A stretch of DNA of 64,000 nucleotides from Microcoleus sp036704825 (GCA_036704825.1 JAUBSN010000004.1:1-64000), one strand, 5' to 3'; positions 5,983 to 14,837 are shown, counted from the first letter of the stretch. Program-made: numbers and translations. The notes: generated from the letters alone by a model not told the origin.

Positions 5983-7770
5983 TTAAACGGTCACTTCCGT
6001 GTCAGTTGAGCCGCCTCTGGCCCCGGAATAAACCAAACCCCGCTGCATATCCAGCGTCAGCATAGTTCCGTCCCGAATTACCCGGGTGGCATTCTGCACG
6101 CCCACCATCACCGGCACGCCCAAGCGCAAACCGATAATCGCGGCGTGAGAAGTCAAACTGTCCTCCTCCGTCACCACACCTGCGGCTTTCCGAATCATCT
6201 CCACAAAAGCGACGCTTGTGTGTTCCACTACCAAAATTTCTCCAGGGTGGAAATTGCCTACATCTGCAGCAGTGCGAGCAACCCTGGCCAGGCCGCTCAC
6301 CGATCCCAAACCGACACCGGTGCCTTTGCCTAAAACTGCGGTCACTACTTCAACTTTGATCAAATCCGTCGATCCGGCAACCCCTTGCAGAGTACCGGCG
6401 GTCATCACCACTAAATCTCCGTCGCAGACTAACTCTTTTTCCTGGGCGACTGTCATGGCAGAGTGAAATGTCTGGCCGGTGGAGGGCAAATCCAGCACCA
6501 GCAAGGGTTTTACTCCCCATACTAATTGCAGTTGTCGGGCTACGTCTACGTGAGGAGTAACTGCCAAAATCGGAGTTTTGGGTCGGAACTTCGAGACATT
6601 TCGGGCTGTGGCGCCGGTTTTGGTCAGCGTCATGATGGCAGCGGCGTTCAACTGTTCGGAGATTTGGCTGACTGCTTGGCTGATGCCGTTGGGGATCGAT
6701 CGACCGATATCTTCTACATTCCTAATATTCCGCTTAATTCCCTCCTTCTCCATCCGCACCGCAATTCTCGCCATCGTCGCCACCGCTTCCACTGGGAACT
6801 TGCCGACTGCAGTTTCATTCGACAGCATCACCGCATCAGTTCCGTCCAGAATGGCGTTGGCCACGTCGGAAATCTCGGCGCGGGTGGGACGGGGATTGTT
6901 GACCATGCTGTCGAGCATCTGGGTAGCGGTAATTACCGGAATGCCCAGGCGGTTGGCAGTAGCAATGAGGCGCTTTTGCAAAATCGGCACGTCTTCGGCG
7001 GGCAGTTCCACTCCCAAATCGCCGCGGGCGACCATCACGCCGTTGCAAAGGGTGAGAATTTCCTCCATTTGTTCGATCGCCTCGTGCTTTTCGATCTTGG
7101 CAATCACCGGTACTTGCTTGCCCGCACTGGCAATGAGCTCTTTAATTTCGAGTACATCTTGGGGATTCCGCACAAAGCTCAGGGCCACCCAATCGACACC
7201 TTGGTCGAGGCCGAACATTAAATCTTTGCGGTCTTTATCTGTCAGCGCTTTAATTGACAGGTAAACTCCCGGAAAATTCACGCCTTTGCTGTTAGAAAGC
7301 GGCCCGCCGACTACGACGCGGCAGTAGAGTTCCCGCGATGTGCGGTCTACTTTTTCGACGCGCATTTCCACTTTCCCGTCGTCTAGCAGAATCATCGATC
7401 CCTCTGGAACTTCGTCTGCTAGGGGTTCGTAGGTGACGGAGGAAATGAGTTCTGTGCCGGGAACCGGGCGGCTGGTGAGAATGAAAGGGTCGCCGTTTTT
7501 GACAACTATAGAGCCTGTCTCAAAGCGCCCTAAACGGATTTTCGGGCCTTGGAGGTCTTGGAGGATGGCTACCGGCTGGTTGAGTTCAAAGGATGTTTGC
7601 CGGATTAAGCGAATGCTGCGCTGGTGGTCTTCTTCTGTTCCGTGGGAAAAGTTGAGTCGCAAAGTTGTGGCACCGGCTTCTATAAGCTGGCGCAGCACTT
7701 GTGGGTCAGTAGTTGCTGGGCCAATGGTGGCGACGATTTTAGTCCGGCGTAGGGCTTTTGGCAATTGCAT
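5983..7770 (-). CDS. pyk: pyruvate kinase with C-terminal PEP-utilising domain
   Basis: This cytosolic glycolytic enzyme converts phosphoenolpyruvate and ADP to pyruvate and ATP. The first ~470 residues are the classic fold: RRTKIVATIGPAT at the N terminus, KIEKHEAIEQMEEIL, the active-site region MVARGDLGVELP, and ITATQMLDSM. A C-terminal extension carries the mobile PEP-utilising domain with the TSHAAIIGLRLGVPVMVG motif, as in the long cyanobacterial and Bacillus forms. The length of 595 residues is normal for that class. The gene stands alone and converges on tRNA-Thr only through a short spacer. Confidence 0.97.
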   Translation of the reverse strand: MQLPKALRRTKIVATIGPATTDPQVLRQLIEAGATTLRLNFSHGTEEDHQRSIRLIRQTSFELNQPVAILQDLQGPKIRLGRFETGSIVVKNGDPFILTSRPVPGTELISSVTYEPLADEVPEGSMILLDDGKVEMRVEKVDRTSRELYCRVVVGGPLSNSKGVNFPGVYLSIKALTDKDRKDLMFGLDQGVDWVALSFVRNPQDVLEIKELIASAGKQVPVIAKIEKHEAIEQMEEILTLCNGVMVARGDLGVELPAEDVPILQKRLIATANRLGIPVITATQMLDSMVNNPRPTRAEISDVANAILDGTDAVMLSNETAVGKFPVEAVATMARIAVRMEKEGIKRNIRNVEDIGRSIPNGISQAVSQISEQLNAAAIMTLTKTGATARNVSKFRPKTPILAVTPHVDVARQLQLVWGVKPLLVLDLPSTGQTFHSAMTVAQEKELVCDGDLVVMTAGTLQGVAGSTDLIKVEVVTAVLGKGTGVGLGSVSGLARVARTAADVGNFHPGEILVVEHTSVAFVEMIRKAAGVVTEEDSLTSHAAIIGLRLGVPVMVGVQNATRVIRDGTMLTLDMQRGLVYSGARGGSTDTEVTV

Positions 7771-8202
7771 CAGCGGTGTTCTGGGGAGGCAGGTGGATTT
7801 CTTGTTTAAATTTCGGCTAACGTTTCATCTTTGCACTACAAGCAATGACGCTAGTCTCAAGTCTTAAAAATTTTGATACTCGTCAAAAAAGCAGGTATTG
7901 AACAATATATAGAATATCTGACTTTTTACCGATCGGTAATCTTTTCTTCGGCAGCGCTCTTTTTGGCAAATTTTTCCGCTCTCAGGCTTGACATAAATAC
8001 AGAGATACCCATAGATTTTATTTGGTCTGCTGAGCTCTTTTGCCTAATCTAGCACTGGTATGCTTGTACAGCAGCAATGCTTTGCTGCTTGTGCAGAGGT
8101 TAGTTTCTGGCGATCGGACTTTGTTCTTTCATAAAACTTTACTATTGTCCGGCTTGTATCTTATACTACGCAAGAGTGAAATATTAAGGAGCCTTAACAA
8201 AG
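7771..8202. promoter_or_regulatory. divergent intergenic region pyk / crtR
   Basis: The 432-bp region must hold the promoters of the divergent pyk and crtR genes. On the plus strand, TTGACA at 7989 is followed 17 bp later by ATAGAT, a possible promoter. A short palindrome ACCGATCGGT lies at ~7928. No gene was seen. Just before crtR, AAGGAGCC is a good Shine-Dalgarno site. Confidence 0.35.
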
Positions 8203-9093
8203 ATGTCGGAGGCAGGACGGCCGCTGACAGTGCCGAAAGAGTTTCTGAGTCCTCCCGGTGAGTTGAATCCGACACTACTGCTGTTTTTGAGTGCAGTGGT
8301 GATTATCGTGGTTTCTTACTTGGGTTTCTGGTATTGGGAATGGCCCCAATGGTGCTGTTTTTTATTGAACGTGTTGGCTTTGCACATGGCGGGAACTGTG
8401 ATTCACGATGCGTCTCACAATGCGGCCCATCGCGATCGCACGATCAATGCTATTTTGGGACACGGTAGCGCGCTGATGTTGGGTTTTGCATTTCCCGTGT
8501 TTACGCGGGTACATATCCAGCATCACGCCCACGTTAACGATCCCGATAACGATCCAGACCATTATGTTTCGACCGGCGGGCCTTTGTGGTTGATTGCTGC
8601 GAGGTTTTTTTACCACGAGATATTCTTTTTCAAGCGCAAACTGTGGCGAAAAAATGAACTTTGGGAATGGTTTTTCAGCCGTTTGTTTGTCGTAGCGGTG
8701 GTGTATATTTCCATTCTATACGACAAACTAGGTTACGTGATGAATTTTTGGTTTTCTCCTGCTTTGGTGGTGGGGTTGGCGTTGGGGTTATTTTTTGATT
8801 ATTTGCCGCACCGTCCGTTTCACGAGCGCGATCGCTGGAAAAATGCCAGAGTGTATGCTAGTCCGATTCTAAATATCTTAATTTTGGGACAGAACTATCA
8901 TCTGATCCATCATTTGTGGCCTTCTATTCCTTGGTACAATTACAAGCCAGCTTACGAAGCTGTGAAGCCACTGTTGGATGAGAAGGGTTCTCCTCAAAGT
9001 TTGGGAATATTGGAAGGGAAAAAGGACTTTTGGAGTTTTATATATGACATCTTTTTAGGGATTAGGTTGCATCACAAGAAAGCATCTGATTGA
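8203..9093 (+). CDS. crtR: beta-carotene hydroxylase CrtR (membrane di-iron desaturase family)
   Basis: CrtR hydroxylates the rings of beta-carotene toward zeaxanthin in the membrane. Length is 296 residues. The diagnostic histidine boxes are present: HDASHN at 68-73, HIQHHAHVN at 104-112, and NYHLIHHLWP near 232-241. Hydrophobic segments at ~23-45 and ~50-66 and around 170-210 are membrane spans. The strong Shine-Dalgarno AAGGAGCC precedes the ATG. It is a single-gene unit followed by a hairpin terminator made of an interspersed repeat. Confidence 0.93.
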   Translation: MSEAGRPLTVPKEFLSPPGELNPTLLLFLSAVVIIVVSYLGFWYWEWPQWCCFLLNVLALHMAGTVIHDASHNAAHRDRTINAILGHGSALMLGFAFPVFTRVHIQHHAHVNDPDNDPDHYVSTGGPLWLIAARFFYHEIFFFKRKLWRKNELWEWFFSRLFVVAVVYISILYDKLGYVMNFWFSPALVVGLALGLFFDYLPHRPFHERDRWKNARVYASPILNILILGQNYHLIHHLWPSIPWYNYKPAYEAVKPLLDEKGSPQSLGILEGKKDFWSFIYDIFLGIRLHHKKASD

Positions 9094-9095
9094 TA

Positions 9096-9130
9096 AAAAC
9101 CCGGTTTCTTTGAGAAGCCGGTTTTTTTTT
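9096..9130 (+). terminator. terminator of crtR built from the AAACCCGGTTTCT repeat
   Basis: AAAAACCCGGTTTC and AAGCCGGTTTTTTTT pair imperfectly around CTTTGAG and end in a T run. The same repeat core occurs nearby at ~9171, 9222, 9259, 9311, 9395 and 9448, and again near 12.1 and 13.1 kb. Confidence 0.6.
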
Positions 9131-9253
9131 GCAATCTATTATTTTTGGGACTTACGCATCAAAATCAAAGAAACCGGGTTTTATCCCAGAGAAGACGCGT
9201 TACAGCCGACAAAAACCGCAAAAAACCCGGTTTCTGAACACCCGCAAGTCTGA

Positions 9254-9517
9254 GGGCCCAGAAACCGGGTTTTTGACGACAATATTTATTTGGAATGCAC
9301 AGATTTGGTAAAAACCCGGTTTCTTTGGTGGAGTGCATAAGTTCTGCTAAGCAAAGAATTGAAAAAATCTCAAAAGGATACTAAGCCAGGGCCCAGAAAC
9401 CGGGTTTTTTACGACAATATTTCGTTTGAGTGCACAGATTTGGTAAAAACCCGGTTTCTTTGGTGGAGTGCATAAGTTCTGCTAAGCAAAGAATTGAAAA
9501 AATCTCAACTATATGTA
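9254..9517 (+). repeat. duplicated ~120-bp segment at the leader end of the CRISPR array
   Basis: Copy 1 (9254-9373) and copy 2 (9389-9508) are nearly identical, offset by 135 bp. Both hold two inverted AAACCCGGTTTC-type repeats and the AT-rich tail AAGCAAAGAATTGAAAAAAT. Copy 2 ends 9 bp before the first CRISPR repeat, so it forms the leader. Copy 1 is followed by no repeat. No gene is seen between 9131 and 9517. Confidence 0.8.
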
Positions 9518-11715
9518 GTTTCAATCCCCTCTCGGGGAAGTGGTAAAGGAGACTTTTTTCACCTGTTTCGGCATTGGAAGGTTGACTACAAATCAGTTTC
9601 AATCCCCTCTCGGGGAAGTGGTAAAGGAGACGAGCATTAACTGCGATGCTTGGAGTATGTCCCTACGTTTCAATCCCCTCTCGGGGAAGTGGTAAAGGAG
9701 ACCTAAAGCAGTTCGCATCTGCGAATTTCTGCAAAATTGCAAAAAGTTTCAATCCCCTCTCGGGGAAGTGGTAAAGGAGACCGGCTGGTAACTTTACTGG
9801 AGTCGTAAACCTCAGCTTGTTTCAATCCCCTCTCGGGGAAGTGGTAAAGGAGACAAGTCTTCACCTTGGTCACCGCGGAGAAAATCATCTCGTTTCAATC
9901 CCCTCTCGGGGAAGTGGTAAAGGAGACTCAAAGGTCCCCGGACTGGAAGGACGGTGAGAATGATATGTTTCAATCCCCTCTCGGGGAAGTGGTAAAGGAG
10001 ACGCTAGCTTTTGGCATCTGCATAATTATGACTTTTGGTTTCAATCCCCTCTCGGGGAAGTGGTAAAGGAGACGTTCTTGTTATCCTCAATCAGTAGTAT
10101 GTTTAGATTACTGTTTCAATCCCCTCTCGGGGAAGTGGTAAAGGAGACGAAAATACTCTTGTTATCATTTTCAGTTGGAGCATTAGGTTTCAATCCCCTC
10201 TCGGGGAAGTGGTAAAGGAGACATTTCGGCCATGCAAACCCTGAGCTCGCTGCCCAAGGTGTTTCAATCCCCTCTCGGGGAAGTGGTAAAGGAGACGCCT
10301 TTGCCACAGATCCGATCAACAAAACTGCAGAAACGGGTTTCAATCCCCTCTCGGGGAAGTGGTAAAGGAGACCTTACAGATTCTTATTTCCGTGGTCCGG
10401 ATGATCGTTTCAATCCCCTCTCGGGGAAGTGGTAAAGGAGACTTACAAAATTGTATGTCTTCGCAACCGCGACGCGTGAAAGAGTTTCAATCCCCTCTCG
10501 GGGAAGTGGTAAAGGAGACTGAAACGTCACACGCCTGAACGCTAAAGTCGAACAAGAAGTTTCAATCCCCTCTCGGGGAAGTGGTAAAGGAGACTGTAAA
10601 TAGCTTGCAATCGGGAGAACCAAAAATACAAAGTTTCAATCCCCTCTCGGGGAAGTGGTAAAGGAGACCCAAAATGGGCGGTCTCGCTATTGGCGGTTTA
10701 ACAAAAGGTTTCAATCCCCTCTCGGGGAAGTGGTAAAGGAGACATTATTTTTAGTTTTAGCTCCCCTCGGAGCTTTAATGTTTCAATCCCCTCTCGGGGA
10801 AGTGGTAAAGGAGACCTCCAAGTCTTCCAAACCCAAGAGCTCTAGCTCTGGTTTCAATCCCCTCTCGGGGAAGTGGTAAAGGAGACTTTGGCCCAAGTAT
10901 CAAATTCCAGTAGCCAATTAGTCTCCGTTTCAATCCCCTCTCGGGGAAGTGGTAAAGGAGACCAAGCCCCCGCTTCCTACATCAACTCCGGAGCCCGGAA
11001 AAAGTTTCAATCCCCTCTCGGGGAAGTGGTAAAGGAGACGACAGCTCGATTTGAAGTAGTGGAGGACGGAAAAAAGTTTCAATCCCCTCTCGGGGAAGTG
11101 GTAAAGGAGACATTCTTTGAAGGGCTTCTTCTTTCCTCTCATCTGCCTCAGGTTTCAATCCCCTCTCGGGGAAGTGGTAAAGGAGACATTTTTTTCACAG
11201 GTGAAACCGTTATGACTACTCAAAATTGTTTCAATCCCCTCTCGGGGAAGTGGTAAAGGAGACGCTACAAAATCACATGGTTTATGGGACTACACCCGTA
11301 CTGTTTCAATCCCCTCTCGGGGAAGTGGTAAAGGAGACAGGAGTTCCAGATGGCACTACCGATGATGGTAGTAAAAGGTTTCAATCCCCTCTCGGGGAAG
11401 TGGTAAAGGAGACAAAGAGTGTGAGATTTCGGAGTGTAGTTCAGTGGTAGAGTTTCAATCCCCTCTCGGGGAAGTGGTAAAGGAGACGATGTAAAGAATT
11501 AAATGGGTGTTTATATCTAAAAAAGTTTCAATCCCCTCTCGGGGAAGTGGTAAAGGAGACCTTTCTTCTATTGATTGTGATTCTTCTGTTCTCGGATATA
11601 TGGTTTCAATCCCCTCTCGGGGAAGTGGTAAAGGAGACAATCTTCTAGGTGATAGAGAAGATATACTAGCAGCAAGAAAGTTTCAATCCCCTCTCGGGGA
11701 AGTGGTAAAGGAGAC
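9518..11715 (+). CRISPR. CRISPR array, 30 repeats of 36 nt, 29 spacers
   Basis: The 36-nt repeat begins GTTTCAATCCCC, has an internal hairpin TCCCC-TCTC-GGGGA and ends AAAGGAGAC. Repeat 1 starts at 9518 and repeat 30 at 11680, and I saw no variant among the 30. Spacers are 34-43 nt. A partial GTTTCAA at 11746, 30 nt after the last repeat, may be a degenerate end. The duplicated AT-rich segment on the left suggests the leader is there, so new spacers should be at the left end. No cas gene lies in this window, so the type cannot be assigned. Open frames through the array are repeat artefacts. Confidence 0.98.
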
Positions 11716-12012
11716 TCTTCGGCCAGGAAGCCTTACCCATAAAGGGTTTCAAGCCTCAAATCGACGCACCATTTTTTACCTGTCAATAAGACCGTAAAAC
11801 CTGCAATAAGCTGTGTTGCTTGCAAGCCGTAACCCTTGCTATCAGAGTCATCGACGCACCTCAACGAGAAAATCAGGGTTTTGCCGATCGCCCGAGGTGT
11901 GTCGATTGACATTCTGCGACACTGAAACTAGCCGCAGATCCAAAATAAAACTATGCAATTTTCAACGTTCTGGAGCGATCGAGCTTTGCAACTAGCAACA
12001 ACACCATACACC
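11716..12012. other. intergenic region after the CRISPR array
   Basis: No convincing gene is seen in these ~300 bp. CATCGACGCACC-like words occur twice (~11759 and ~11849), and GTGTCGATTGACATT lies at ~11898. These look like decayed non-coding sequence or repeat remnants. Confidence 0.4.
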
Positions 12013-12230
12013 TTAACCTGCAACTTGTCAACAAGAATGAGAGTCAAATCGGTCGAGATCCCTTTTTGAGTTGTCGGGGCCTGCGACAAAATCAAAGAAA
12101 CCGGGTTTTTGCGGTTTTCGTCGCCTGCAACCAAGTATTCTAGAAAAAACCCGGTTTCTGGGGGCCTGTGAGTTTAGGAGTGTTTGACTTTGTCAGTTGT
12201 CGGGGCCTGCGACTTTTACAATCGCCAAGT
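12013..12230 (-). repeat. ~220-bp interspersed repeat, copy 1 (downstream of mazF)
   Basis: This unit is about 90% identical by eye to 12968-13184. Read on the minus strand it starts directly after the stop codon of the mazF-like gene (TAG, 12231-12233). It contains two direct copies of AGTTGTCGGGGCCTGCGAC and two inverted AAACCCGGTTTCT cores. It may serve as a 3' untranslated region or terminator, or be a non-autonomous mobile element. Confidence 0.8.
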
Positions 12231-12590
12231 CTATTGATTAGGTAAATCCAAGGCAATCGACAAAGCCCTATCCCATTGCACCAAAGCAGACTCTGAAAGT
12301 ATCCCGCGTTGACGTAAAAGGCGGATTTTCGCCAAAGCGCGAACTTGCTCTCCAAGTGCTATGGAGTCTCGATCGAATCCTCCATCAGGAGCAATTATCA
12401 GTACCTGACTCCGATAAATGCGGCGTGGTGGGCGATAAGTGGTACAAGGAACCACAAGCACAACTTGACTCGACGCATTTATCGAATCGTTGCTAACAAT
12501 AATCGCTGGGCGAGTCCCTCCTTGCTCTGAACCTTGAACAGGTTCAAAATCAGCATCATAAACTTCACCGCGTCTCATATTCAGACTCAC
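12231..12590 (-). CDS. MazF/PemK-family endoribonuclease toxin
   Basis: The MazF family cleaves mRNA at short sequence motifs. The protein has 119 residues with the family hallmarks: MRRGEVYDADFEPVQGSEQG at the N terminus, TRPAIIVSND, VVLVVPCTT, and the C-terminal SIALGEQVRALAKIRLL. MRRGEVYD, starting at 12578, is the more usual start than ATG 12590. It overlaps the end of the upstream DUF433 frame by 26 bp (or ~14 bp from 12578), as expected in a toxin-antitoxin operon. Because the partner gene is interrupted by a stop codon, whether the toxin is active or held by a truncated antitoxin is open. Confidence 0.88.
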   Translation of the reverse strand: MSLNMRRGEVYDADFEPVQGSEQGGTRPAIIVSNDSINASSQVVLVVPCTTYRPPRRIYRSQVLIIAPDGGFDRDSIALGEQVRALAKIRLLRQRGILSESALVQWDRALSIALDLPNQ

Positions 12591-12954
12591 CTATTAGCAA
12601 TGCTTCCCAGTCTGCTGTCTCAAATTCTTGACAAATTGCCAAAGCTTCTGCTTGATATTCTGGATCGTTTGCCATTTCTGAAAAGTCGGCATAAATCACT
12701 CGATCGGGCTGGAGACTTACTAACTGGTGAGGTTCGCTATTTCGCTCAATTATTTCAGCACCATAGGCAATACAAGCAAGAATATCCTCTCGCCCTATAC
12801 TAGGATACTGCTGAATTATTTCCTCAATAGTCGAGCCACTAGCTAGGCAATCTAGAATCACAGAAACCCAGATTTGATGTCCCCGAATTCAGGGTTTACC
12901 AGAGCCGATATTGGGATCGATCCAGATTCTAGATAGTAAGTTTGTTCTATTCAT
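12565..12954 (-). pseudogene. DUF433-family antitoxin gene interrupted by an in-frame TGA
   Basis: Read from ATG 12954 the frame encodes MNRTNLLSRIWIDPNIGSGKP, then TGA (12891-12889), then IRGHQIWVSVILDCLASGST and onward to 12565. DUF433 proteins normally have GKPCIRGxRI, so TGA replaces the TGC codon of the conserved Cys. The rest of the 130-codon frame is intact: EEIIQQYPSIGREDILACIA, then a C-terminal region likely to bind the toxin. A GTG at 12861 could restart a 98-residue product lacking the start of the DUF433 fold. Confidence 0.8.
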
Positions 12955-12967
12955 AAAACATCCTCAT

Positions 12968-13184
12968 TTAACCTGCAACTTGTCAACAAAAATGAGAGTG
13001 AAATCGGACGATATCCCTTTTTGAGTTGTCAGGGCCTGCGACAAAATCCCAGAAACCTGGTTTTTGCGGTTTTCGTCGCCTGCAACCAAGTATTCTAGAA
13101 AAAACCCGGCTTCTGGGGGCCCGTGAGTCTAGGAGTGTTTGACTTTGTCAGTTGTCGGGCCTGCGACTTTCAAAATCGCCAAGT
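12968..13184 (-). repeat. ~220-bp interspersed repeat, copy 2 (downstream of aroH)
   Basis: This is the second copy of the 12013-12230 unit, with scattered substitutions. On the minus strand it begins exactly after the aroH stop codon (TAG, 13185-13187). The two copies flank the mazF/DUF433 pair as direct repeats. Confidence 0.8.
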
Positions 13185-13577
13185 CTACTTTTCCCCAGCC
13201 ACCGCCACCGCTAAATTCCAATCCGGGCGCAAATTTCGAGCTCCCCGCAAATAAGGATGATAAATTTCAGTATGTGCCGGCCAATTGACCAGAATTAAAA
13301 ACCGGATGCAGCGTTCCAAAGCACCCTCAACGTGCATCTGCTGTACGTCCAACAAAGCAACATTACACCAGTGGGGACGTTCGCGGGCGATCGCAGCCGG
13401 AAACACAGCATCTAAATCACGAGTAGCAGAAAACGTAGCACTAATAATTAATTCTGGATTTATATCATTTTTTGCTTCTAATTCATCTAACAATTCTTTC
13501 ACCGCTTCTCGAATTGCTGCCACCGAATTCTCGCTAGCAGTAGTTGCCCCACGAATCCCCCGCACTTGCCACTCCAC
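13185..13577 (-). CDS. aroH: chorismate mutase, AroH type
   Basis: AroH converts chorismate to prephenate on the route to Phe and Tyr. The family signature is clear: WQVRGIRGATTASENSVAAI at the N terminus, IISATFSATRDLDAVFPAAI in the middle, and VALLDVQQMHVEGALERCIR. I choose GTG 13577 as start because GGAGGA lies ~6 nt upstream and AroH proteins usually begin just before this Arg-Gly motif (~130 residues). The longer frame from ATG 13592 would place that Shine-Dalgarno site inside the coding region. Confidence 0.92.
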   Translation of the reverse strand: MEWQVRGIRGATTASENSVAAIREAVKELLDELEAKNDINPELIISATFSATRDLDAVFPAAIARERPHWCNVALLDVQQMHVEGALERCIRFLILVNWPAHTEIYHPYLRGARNLRPDWNLAVAVAGEK

Positions 13578-13597
13578 GCAAATTTCCTCCATTTTAG

Positions 13598-13726
13598 TTA
13601 GTTGTCAGTTGTCAGTTGTCAGTTGCTAGTTGTCAGTTGCTAGTTGCTAGTTGTCAGTTGTCAGTTGCTAGTTGCTAGTTGTCAGTTGTCAGTTGCTAGT
13701 TGCTAGTTGTCAGTTGTCAGTTGCTA
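13598..13726. repeat. heptameric short tandem repeats (TTGTCAG / TTGCTAG)
   Basis: About 18 heptamers alternate between AGTTGTC and AGTTGCT just upstream of aroH. This is the STRR type common in filamentous cyanobacteria. Similar heptamer tracts lie at 41265 and 61260. Confidence 0.9.
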
Positions 13727-13866
13727 TAGTAATCCTCAATCATTCAGATAAATTTGTAGGGGTAGTGCTACCCCTACTCCCCGTGCCTACCCCCTATCTA
13801 TTGGGGCAACCACGGGGGGATTGCCCCTACAATAATTACCCAAATCATTTAGGATTGCTATAGTTG
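13724..13866. mobile_element. MITE-like element with ~35-bp terminal inverted repeats
   Basis: The left end (GCTATAGTAATCCTCAATCA) and the complement of the right end (CTATAGCAATCCTAAATGAT) match over the outer ~38 bp with few mismatches. The ~70-bp middle is G/C-rich with its own GTAGGGGTAGTGCTACCCCT hairpin. There is no coding capacity. It lies directly against the heptamer tract. Confidence 0.7.
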
Positions 13867-13936
13867 CAATTACCTATTACTAATTACCAATTACCACTGC
13901 CAACTGACTACTGCCAACTGCCAACTGACTATTTAA

Positions 13937-14755
13937 TCACGGGCGATACATCCACAGCGGCAAACCGCTAGTAGAAAGCTCGAATTCCAGCACATTATTG
14001 TAAGCTGAAAGCCCGGATATATCCAGACTACTCCCCAAGACGCGATTTAGGAAAGGTTTTTGTTTTTCTAGCGTGCAAGACTCGGTTTTTTCCGGGTCTA
14101 GGCCTGCGAGTTCGGCGACAAGGCGGCGGGCGTCCTCTTCTGTTCCCAGTCGATCGACCAAACCCAATTCTAAGGCTTGCTGACCGGTAAAAACCCGACC
14201 GTCGGCAAAACTTTTCACTTTCTCAACAGCCAATGAACGGGCTTCGGCAACGGTTTCCACAAATTGCTGGTAGCTGGTGTCGATCAAGTCTTGCAGAATT
14301 TGCTGTTCCGGATCGGTCAATTCTCGATCGAATGCCAAGATATCTTTATACGGCCCCGATTTAATCACCTGAAAAGAAACGCCTACTTTTTCTAACAGCC
14401 GTTCTAGATTGTTACCTCGGATAATCACGCCAATGCTGCCGGTAATTGTACCGGGATTAGCAACGATTTGTTCGGCTCCCATACCGATGTAAACTCCGCC
14501 AGAAGCTGAAATATTGCCGAAACTGGCAACAATTTTGACTTTTTCGCGCAAACGCTTCAGCGCGCTGTAAATTTCCTGGGAATCGCCGACAGTGCCGCCG
14601 GGGCTGTCTATCCGCAGCAGCAAGGCGGGAAATTTGCGTTCTTCAACGGTTTTGAGAGCTTCTAGGACTCGTTTGCGGGTTTCTCCGGCAATGGCTCCGG
14701 TGATTTCGATACGGGCGATTTGTTTGCGGTAGCGGGGCTTGAATGGCCAAATCAT
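13937..14755 (-). CDS. sppA: signal peptide peptidase SppA (S49 family), short form
   Basis: SppA degrades signal peptides left in the membrane after export. The 272-residue single-domain form carries RIDSPGGTVGDSQEIYSAL, the nucleophile Ser85 in NISASGGVYIG, and the general base Lys137 in KSGPYKDI. The first residues (MIWPFKPRYRKQIARIEITG) lack a strong membrane anchor, so it may be peripheral or act at the thylakoid surface as described for cyanobacterial SppA forms. The gene is alone, with an intergenic repeat block beyond its start. Confidence 0.93.
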   Translation of the reverse strand: MIWPFKPRYRKQIARIEITGAIAGETRKRVLEALKTVEERKFPALLLRIDSPGGTVGDSQEIYSALKRLREKVKIVASFGNISASGGVYIGMGAEQIVANPGTITGSIGVIIRGNNLERLLEKVGVSFQVIKSGPYKDILAFDRELTDPEQQILQDLIDTSYQQFVETVAEARSLAVEKVKSFADGRVFTGQQALELGLVDRLGTEEDARRLVAELAGLDPEKTESCTLEKQKPFLNRVLGSSLDISGLSAYNNVLEFELSTSGLPLWMYRP

Positions 14756-14837
14756 GGGCAGTGTACAGGCAATGTTACGGATTTTTCTAGCTAACTCTTA
14801 TAGTGTGCCTTATTCATCGGGGTAGATGTTGTGCCAT

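Noticed and set aside
6526..7264. Two overlapping plus-strand frames of ~230 codons inside pyk
   Set aside because: They are antisense shadows of a well-conserved pyruvate kinase gene.
9703..11797. Many open frames of 60-127 codons on both strands across the CRISPR array
   Set aside because: They translate the 36-nt repeat in several frames (for example FQSPLGEVVKET or SPLPLPREGIET repeated) and have no other protein character.
12889..12891. TGA at a conserved Cys codon read as selenocysteine
   Set aside because: I see no convincing selenocysteine-insertion hairpin just after it and no selenium genes; DUF433 is not a redox enzyme. A nonsense change is simpler.
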